Origin: Lewinellaceae bacterium
Lineage (GTDB): Bacteria > Bacteroidota > Bacteroidia > Chitinophagales > Saprospiraceae
DNA length: 64,000 nt
Direction: 5' to 3'
Assembly: GCA_020636325.1 (NCBI GenBank)
Contig: JACJYC010000004.1
Location: 310,001 to 374,000, forward strand
In this document: positions 59,390 through 64,000 of the stretch, one piece after another
How positions within the stretch are numbered: the stretch's first letter is position 1
Layout of the letters: the number at the start of each line of letters is the position of its first letter
Made by a program: the position numbers and the translations under genes
The notes under the pieces: model-generated
What the model was told of the DNA's origin: nothing
What the model saw: the letters and a program-made list of their open reading frames with translations, nothing else
The model's database searches: none

Positions 59390-60175
59390 TTAGATGGCGC
59401 AATTGGGGAAACAAACTCCGGTAAACTGTTTGGTCAACACATTGATAACGTTGTTGGTACATTTGACTTCCACCTTCACATCCACCGTATAGCAGCTCGT
59501 GCTGGGGAAGAGCGGATATACGCTGGCAGGCGCCTGATTGGTAGTTGTGGTGAACGTTTCCGGGAAAGCAAACCCGTTTCGGTAATAGGTTACGGTCCAG
59601 GTATAGCTTTCGGCGCAGGATACCTTGGTACAAGCCAGGTCCATGAAACAGGGGTTTTCCTGGGTCGGCGACAAGGAGATCTGCGTAACCGGATTGCAGC
59701 ACCCTGCGACATCGAAACAACCGTCGCAGTGATCCGGAAGGCTGAATTTGAAGGTCGGATGATCCGGGGAGAATACAGCCGGCCGTTCTTCCACAAAACA
59801 CTTGATGCTCAGGCAGGTATCCATTTTGTCCAGGTTGACGATGTGCGCGATGAAATCCATGCTGGAGCAATTGTTCTGGTAGCCGTTGCTCAGCAGGTAT
59901 GCGCTGTAATCGTGACCTGAAGGCAGTGAGATGAAATACCCCGAACCGGTGGTGAGCACCAGATCGTTGTAATAGGTATACTCGTCGTTTTCATCCCGGA
60001 AAACCAGATTAAAACCAAGTTCACCCGTGGGTTCGCAATAATTCGAGGTGATTTCCGTACCGATGAAAAAGTAGCAATGCTCAGGATTACCCGGCGGCTC
60101 GCCCTGACAGCCCGTGATCAACCAGGCACTCAATGGGACGGATAACCAGAATAACAATCTATTGACGGTTTTCAT
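59390..60175 (-). CDS. Cys-rich lipoprotein of unknown function
   Basis: A 261-residue predicted lipoprotein; the signal ends in LITGC (lipidated Cys at about 23). It has about 18 cysteines, including DHCDGCFDVAGCC and the C-terminal TGVCFPNCAI, so it should be disulfide-rich outside the cytoplasm. The late part (ESYTWTVTYYRNGFAF, CYTVDVKVEVKC) looks like a PKD/Ig-type beta domain. No family was recognised. It sits between the subtilase (114 bases) and the next Cys-rich gene (93 bases), all on the minus strand. Confidence 0.82.
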   Translation of the reverse strand: MKTVNRLLFWLSVPLSAWLITGCQGEPPGNPEHCYFFIGTEITSNYCEPTGELGFNLVFRDENDEYTYYNDLVLTTGSGYFISLPSGHDYSAYLLSNGYQNNCSSMDFIAHIVNLDKMDTCLSIKCFVEERPAVFSPDHPTFKFSLPDHCDGCFDVAGCCNPVTQISLSPTQENPCFMDLACTKVSCAESYTWTVTYYRNGFAFPETFTTTTNQAPASVYPLFPSTSCYTVDVKVEVKCTNNVINVLTKQFTGVCFPNCAI

Positions 60176-60268
60176 AAAAGGACAGGTTTTAATGTTTTTT
60201 AAAAATTTGGACCATCCCGGGATGCCGGAAGCAGAACCCCGGGACGGCTCAATGATAAACCAGACAGG

Positions 60269-61546
60269 CTATTTGCCGATGAGCAGTTTTTCGGTATGCA
60301 GCATGACCCCGTCCTCGGATATCCGGATCATGTAGACGCCGGCGGGAAGGTCGTTGATGTTCAGGGTTTTTCTGATCTCGTCGCGGTCGAGCTTGTCCGT
60401 ACGAACCACTTTGCCATACATGTCGAACACTTCAATCGCCAGCGGTTTTTCTGACACGCGCTGGTATTTGGTCTCGATTTCAACCTTCGTGGTGGCCGGA
60501 TTGGGATAAATGCTGAATTCTTCAACCCCGGTCAGGTTTTTTGATTGGCTGTCAAACGAATTGGGATCATTGGCGCCCACACAGGGGTCCGGTCCCGGCT
60601 GGCAGGTGCACATGGTGCAGTTGACATAGAGGTATTTGCAGGTCGTGTGCACGCAGCCTGTACAATCTTCAATGGTCAGACAAACCATATAATAACCGTT
60701 GCAGGAAGGCGTAAAAACCATATTGTATGAATTGCCGGAGACTACCCGGGCATAGGGATCCTGAAGGTCCGTTACAGACCATTTGGTGACCGGGATCGGG
60801 CTTTGGCAATCGCTCGGGCAATCAGCCGAACTGGGCGTACTTGTGTTGAACAGGTAATAAGTGCAGTTGTCGCCAGGTAATATCTCAAAATCCGCCATGC
60901 AATCGTTCGGATCGTATTGCAGACCTACCCCGTCGAGAAAGAGATGGGTGAGGATATCGTCATTCAACGGCGAGGGCGTATAATTGGAAGCGCGGAACCA
61001 AAGTTGGGTGTGATTGGTCGTAGGCGTGAAGCTGATATTGAAGGTTTGCCAACTGGAAGACTGGTAATTGGACGCTTGCCAAACGACCTCGTCGGTTTCC
61101 ATAATGGCCGGCGTGACCTCTCCGGAGCTGCAGGAGTTTGAATCCCCTGTGTTATTGGCCCGGCCGCCTGTCAACACCCATTTTACGGTTTTGGTTGAAC
61201 CCGGATAGCTTCGCAGGGCAAAGGAGAGGTAGTAAGTGGTGCCTGCCACAAAATTCTGGTTTAATGCAATGCCCTCGCCGCGATCGGTCGGTGAGCAATC
61301 CCAGCGCTCATGTACATACATATGTGCGTATTTCTGACCTTCAAACGGGGTGACCCCGGAATAATCGCTTTTAATATCCGGCGTACCGTTGGTGCTGATC
61401 CAACCCGGTACGCATCCGGTATAAAAGGCATTCGATGCATTGGCGCAGGAAACCTCAAATCCCTGGGAAAGTATGGTAACCTGGCCGTTCAGACCGGTAA
61501 CTGCCATTAAGCATAAACTCAGAAGAGGGAGAAAGAATCTTTTCAT
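60269..61546 (-). CDS. Secreted Cys-rich adhesin-like protein with T9SS domain
   Basis: A 425-residue exported protein from ATG 61546 (MKRFFLPLLSLCLMAVTGLN). The N-terminal ~200 residues (GFEVSCANASNAFYTGCVPG, GTTYYLSFALRSYPGSTKTV, WQTFNISFTPTTNHTQLWFR) form a jelly-roll-like domain of the carbohydrate-binding type. A Cys-rich PKD-like part follows (~215-325, YYMVCLTIEDCTGC and CTMCTCQPGPDPC). Residues ~345-425 (EEFSIYPNPATTKVEIETKY to HTEKLLIGK) are a T9SS type A domain. It resembles the preceding lipoprotein in its Cys-rich style. It is the first gene of the minus-strand series that includes the subtilase and CHAT genes, and is divergent from the sigma factor. Confidence 0.85.
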   Translation of the reverse strand: MKRFFLPLLSLCLMAVTGLNGQVTILSQGFEVSCANASNAFYTGCVPGWISTNGTPDIKSDYSGVTPFEGQKYAHMYVHERWDCSPTDRGEGIALNQNFVAGTTYYLSFALRSYPGSTKTVKWVLTGGRANNTGDSNSCSSGEVTPAIMETDEVVWQASNYQSSSWQTFNISFTPTTNHTQLWFRASNYTPSPLNDDILTHLFLDGVGLQYDPNDCMADFEILPGDNCTYYLFNTSTPSSADCPSDCQSPIPVTKWSVTDLQDPYARVVSGNSYNMVFTPSCNGYYMVCLTIEDCTGCVHTTCKYLYVNCTMCTCQPGPDPCVGANDPNSFDSQSKNLTGVEEFSIYPNPATTKVEIETKYQRVSEKPLAIEVFDMYGKVVRTDKLDRDEIRKTLNINDLPAGVYMIRISEDGVMLHTEKLLIGK

Positions 61547-61991
61547 GGTTAGAAAACAGTTTGAAGAATTATGCCTACTCTTTTCAGGATTTTCGGCTTG
61601 CTCCTGGTATGGCGGTGCGCACTGCCGGGGGTATAAGGGCCTGTTGAGGTGTGTGTGACAGGTACAGATCAAATTTTTTTTTCAATTTCAAAATTGGTGA
61701 AAAAAGCCCCCGACACACTGATGTGCCGGAGACCAGAATAAACAACTAAATGCGTTATCTTTTGATAAATAACCGGTTATGAAAACAGTGGGTTTCCAGC
61801 CGGGTTTATCTGGAATAACATCGGCGATTGGAGCCAGGGGCTTTGCAGTAAAAGGAGGATTGGCATTATATGTGACAACTCAGGGCCTAATTATTTCAAA
61901 AAAGTTAAATTTTTAATGTCACGCCATCCCTTGTCCGGGATTATAGTAAAGAATGGAAGTGCAAGCGTTCACTATCAGGTAAACACACACT
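61547..61991. other. Divergent promoter region between secreted-protein and sigma-factor genes
   Basis: About 445 bases with AT-rich runs (61675-61700 and 61890-61915). No RNA gene, repeat array or credible ORF was seen. It should contain promoters for the sigma/TPR pair and for the four-gene minus-strand series. I could not name a specific motif. Confidence 0.5.
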
Positions 61992-62795
61992 ATGGCTTAT
62001 TCATACCAACCGTCTATTCAAAGCAACTATTTGCTAAACGGGCACTTTGAGCAGGAAGTCGAACGCAGATTAATGGACTGGCTTATCCGGGAAAAAGGAC
62101 AGCCGGTGCGTACGGCAACCCTCCTCTGGAAAAAAATAAAGGAATCGCTCGAAGCCCGTTCAGCCCGGTCTCCATGTTCGGAAGAAGTCGTAATTTGGTC
62201 CGCTGTACAGCGCATAGCCGACGAAGAGCTGATCAAATTGAAAGCCGCAATGGATAAAAACTTTGGACTGACCGAAGACGCTTTCTCTGACCTGGCCGAC
62301 AGTCTCCGGGGGGGAGATGACGGCTTGTTTGAGCAGATCTTCCTCCAACATTTTGAAAGCTGCATGAGTTACCTGAAGCGGCAGTATAAAGCTACCCATG
62401 AAGATGCCTACGATGCGTCCATGCATACCCTGCTGGAATTCCATCACCGCATCCGCGACGGGAAGATCCAGTACGGTAACCTTCGGTTTCTCTTTACCCG
62501 GATGGCGGGTCAGTACTACTTCAAATGGATCAAAAAGGAAAACCTGACAACCGAACTTTCCGATCTGGACCTGGCTGATCCGCCGGAAGACGTGGACCCG
62601 GAAATGCTGGCTGTTTTGGATAAAGCCTGGAACCTCCTCTGCGACAAATGCAGAGGCTTGCTGAAAGCCTTTTATTACGATAAGAAAACCCTGGCGGAAA
62701 TAGCCGAAGCGCAGGAGAAAGACCCCGCTGCGATTCGCAAACAAAAACAACGTTGCGTGGAAAAACTCAGAGATAGTTTCACCCAACAATCTTAA
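61992..62795 (+). CDS. Sigma-70 family factor with long N-terminal extension
   Basis: A 267-residue protein. Residues ~105-190 match sigma region 2 (GLFEQIFLQHFESCMSYLKR, EDAYDASMHTLLEFHHRI, NLRFLFTRMAGQYYFKWIKK). Residues ~210-262 match region 4 (KCRGLLKAFYYDKKTLAEIA, AAIRKQKQRCVEKLRDSF). The first ~105 residues are an extra helical segment not found in ordinary ECF factors, with EVERRLMDWLIREKG and RTATLLWKKIKESLEARS. It should direct transcription of a limited gene set; the divergent CHAT/subtilase operon is an obvious candidate but this is not shown. The next gene starts 10 bases downstream. Confidence 0.85.
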   Translation: MAYSYQPSIQSNYLLNGHFEQEVERRLMDWLIREKGQPVRTATLLWKKIKESLEARSARSPCSEEVVIWSAVQRIADEELIKLKAAMDKNFGLTEDAFSDLADSLRGGDDGLFEQIFLQHFESCMSYLKRQYKATHEDAYDASMHTLLEFHHRIRDGKIQYGNLRFLFTRMAGQYYFKWIKKENLTTELSDLDLADPPEDVDPEMLAVLDKAWNLLCDKCRGLLKAFYYDKKTLAEIAEAQEKDPAAIRKQKQRCVEKLRDSFTQQS

Positions 62796-62805
62796 ACCGG
62801 AACAT

Positions 62806-63519
62806 ATGAAAGACATTCAAAAATATCGGGAAGGTTCAATGTCAGACGAAGAGCTGGAACGCTTCACCGGTAAAATGGTAAACCTCAAACTGGACAACGA
62901 CCTGAAAAACAAATGGGCCGGCCAACTGGCCCAGGAACATGACCTGGTCCGCAAACCCGGCGCCGGCGGCGTTTTTCCGCTTAAGGGCAGATTGCTCTGG
63001 GGCCTGGTTTCCATCGCCGCGAGCATCCTGCTGATCACCTTGTTCCTCCCTGATTTGCTGCGGCCCGAACCCCGTTCCGCCCGGGAATTGGCAAGCATTT
63101 ACCTGGAAAAGGACCACCTGACGGATCCGACCGTAAGAGGGGGCGACGCAGCCCGGGATGAACTCCGCTCACGCGCTCAGGAAGCTTTCAATAAAGGAGA
63201 TTATAAAACAGCTATCGACCTCCGGCTGGAACTGATCAACCGTACCCCCGGCGACATCAGCGACGAGTTTTTCCTGGCCCTGGCCTACCTCAATAACGAC
63301 CAGGCGACCAACAGCATTCCGCTTTTTCAGAAAACCCTTGAAACGGCGCCGGCCAACGACAATAAATTTGCTGAGGAATCCGCCTGGTTCATCAGCCTGG
63401 CTTACCTCAAAACCGGTAACCTCCAGGCAGCCCGCGATGCCCTCCTCAAAATCAAGGAAGACGAATGGCGATATGCCGAATCCAGGGAATTGCTCGATAA
63501 ACTGGAAGAACTGAAATAA
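62806..63519 (+). CDS. Membrane TPR protein, candidate anti-sigma partner
   Basis: A 237-residue single-pass protein. A cytoplasmic N terminus of ~62 residues (MSDEELERFTGKMVNLKLDN, DLKNKWAGQLAQEHD) precedes a transmembrane helix at ~63-85 (LLWGLVSIAASILLITLFLP). The outer part contains TPR helices at ~118-235 (AQEAFNKGDYKTAIDLRLEL, DEFFLALAYLNNDQATNSIP, SAWFISLAYLKTGNLQAARD). The order sigma factor then membrane protein, with a short cytoplasmic part and an outer protein-binding domain, is like sigma/anti-sigma pairs, but no known anti-sigma motif was seen. It could sense the TPR-CHAT protein of the divergent operon; that is inference. Confidence 0.82.
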   Translation: MKDIQKYREGSMSDEELERFTGKMVNLKLDNDLKNKWAGQLAQEHDLVRKPGAGGVFPLKGRLLWGLVSIAASILLITLFLPDLLRPEPRSARELASIYLEKDHLTDPTVRGGDAARDELRSRAQEAFNKGDYKTAIDLRLELINRTPGDISDEFFLALAYLNNDQATNSIPLFQKTLETAPANDNKFAEESAWFISLAYLKTGNLQAARDALLKIKEDEWRYAESRELLDKLEELK

Positions 63520-63569
63520 ATAATCACAACGCTGCACCCGTGGGACCGTTCAGAATTTTGTGTCAACCG

Positions 63570-63622
63570 GATTTTTAGCATGCGCAGCTTGCTAAAAATC
63601 AGATCTTTGCGTCTTTGCGTGA
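63570..63622. repeat. Hairpin and TTTGCGTCTTTGCGTG intergenic element
   Basis: An 11-bp perfect stem, GATTTTTAGCA/TGCTAAAAATC (63570-63580 with 63590-63600), is followed directly by CTTTGCGTCTTTGCGTGAAA, a word I remember as a common intergenic repeat in Bacteroidota. The hairpin could stop transcripts from the TPR gene. Confidence 0.6.
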
Positions 63623-63682
63623 AAACACTGTTTTGAACAATCTCGCACGCGTTAAACAATAGGGAAGGCGCCAATATATCGC

Positions 63683-63735
63683 CTCTCACCTCTCTCACCC
63701 TCTCACCCCTCTCACCCCTCTTCCCCCTCCCCATT
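63683..63735. repeat. CTCTCACCC simple repeat overlapping the response-regulator 3' end
   Basis: Runs of CTCTCACC and CTCACCCCT units. Read on the minus strand they are GGTGAGAGGG units that encode the last residues (EGEEG) and follow the stop codon of the response regulator, in parallel with the queG end at 15.2 kb. Confidence 0.8.
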
Positions 63736-64000
63736 ATCCGTCAGAATAAACCCGCTCCCGTACACATTCGCAATCTCAATGTCCGGATCGTCCGACAGGT
63801 ACTTTCGCAACCTGGAAATGAAGACATCCATGCTTCGCCGGTTGAAATAGTCATTGCCCGACCACAGGGAGTTCAGGACCTGCCGCCGGGACAACAACTT
63901 CCCTTTGTTCTCGCACAACAAACGAAGCAGTTGGGCCTCCCGTTCGGTCAGGATCTGCTCGCTGCCGTTCAGGAACAATTTTTGATTGGCGGGGTCAAAA
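63712..64000 (-). CDS. OmpR/PhoB-type response regulator, C-terminal part
   Basis: Only the last ~95 residues lie in the window; the frame runs off the right edge, so the receiver domain is missing from view. What is seen is a winged-helix DNA-binding domain: LTEREAQLLRLLCENKGKLL, SRRQVLNSLWSGNDYFNRRS, MDVFISRLRKYLSDDPDIEI, and the wing NVYGSGFILT. This is the trans-reg-C output domain of two-component regulators. The last residues (NGEGEEG) are encoded by a simple repeat. The cognate kinase may lie outside the window. Confidence 0.88.
   Translation of the reverse strand, partial: FDPANQKLFLNGSEQILTEREAQLLRLLCENKGKLLSRRQVLNSLWSGNDYFNRRSMDVFISRLRKYLSDDPDIEIANVYGSGFILTDNGEGEEG

Overview
The window looks like chromosomal DNA from a Bacteroidota species. 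Several secreted proteins end in type IX secretion (T9SS) sorting domains (alpha-amylase, subtilase, cytochrome c peroxidase, a Cys-rich secreted protein). Lipoprotein signals are common, strong Shine-Dalgarno sequences are scarce, and families typical of the phylum recur (alpha-2-macroglobulin, GLPGLI-like, WG repeats, sigma/membrane-partner pairs). Fairly high GC and many gene-flanking short repeats suggest Saprospirales, which is an inference only.

Layout. 1-7.8 kb: a truncated secreted protein, a CBS protein, a large BNR-repeat protein, a WG-repeat lipoprotein, and a pncB-nrtR NAD-salvage pair whose start codon abuts a 33-bp near-perfect palindrome. 7.9-20.2 kb: an ECF sigma factor with a membrane partner, an SMP-30-like protein, RlpA-SPOR, a DASS transporter, QueG, an FMN alpha-hydroxy acid oxidase, two lipoproteins and a membrane adenylate cyclase. 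20.4-23.2 kb: a repeat island of three repeat families (A, B, C) surrounding a frameshifted IS630-type transposase. 23.3-31.3 kb: an SSS symporter, a six-hairpin glycosidase lipoprotein, a T9SS alpha-amylase and a DUF697/SHOCT protein. 31.6-39.5 kb: a 2032-residue alpha-2-macroglobulin with a thioester motif, an FAD oxidoreductase and an MmcQ/YjbR protein.

39.6-41.1 kb holds a very unusual tRNA-Arg(CCT) locus. One intact tRNA is preceded by three 5' half-tRNAs and followed by three 3' half-tRNAs. The linkers are mutually complementary and the outermost acceptor halves match by compensatory changes, so the locus reads as nested tRNAs. A second tRNA with a hairpin replacing half its anticodon arm follows, then a terminator, a tandem repeat and a gene fragment.

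41.2-54.6 kb: GH20 hexosaminidase, di-heme peroxidase, ABC permease (bordered by a palindrome that has expanded into an 18-bp minisatellite), a GLPGLI-like protein, penicillin acylase, an M28 peptidase preceded by five 36-bp tandem repeats, and a small outer-membrane barrel. 54.8-63.5 kb: a TPR-CHAT protease-like protein, a T9SS subtilase and two Cys-rich secreted proteins, divergent from an unusual sigma factor and a membrane TPR protein. This may be one regulated proteolysis/signalling locus. The window ends inside an OmpR-type response regulator.

The two signals most worth following are the nested tRNA locus and the sigma/TPR/CHAT/subtilase cluster.
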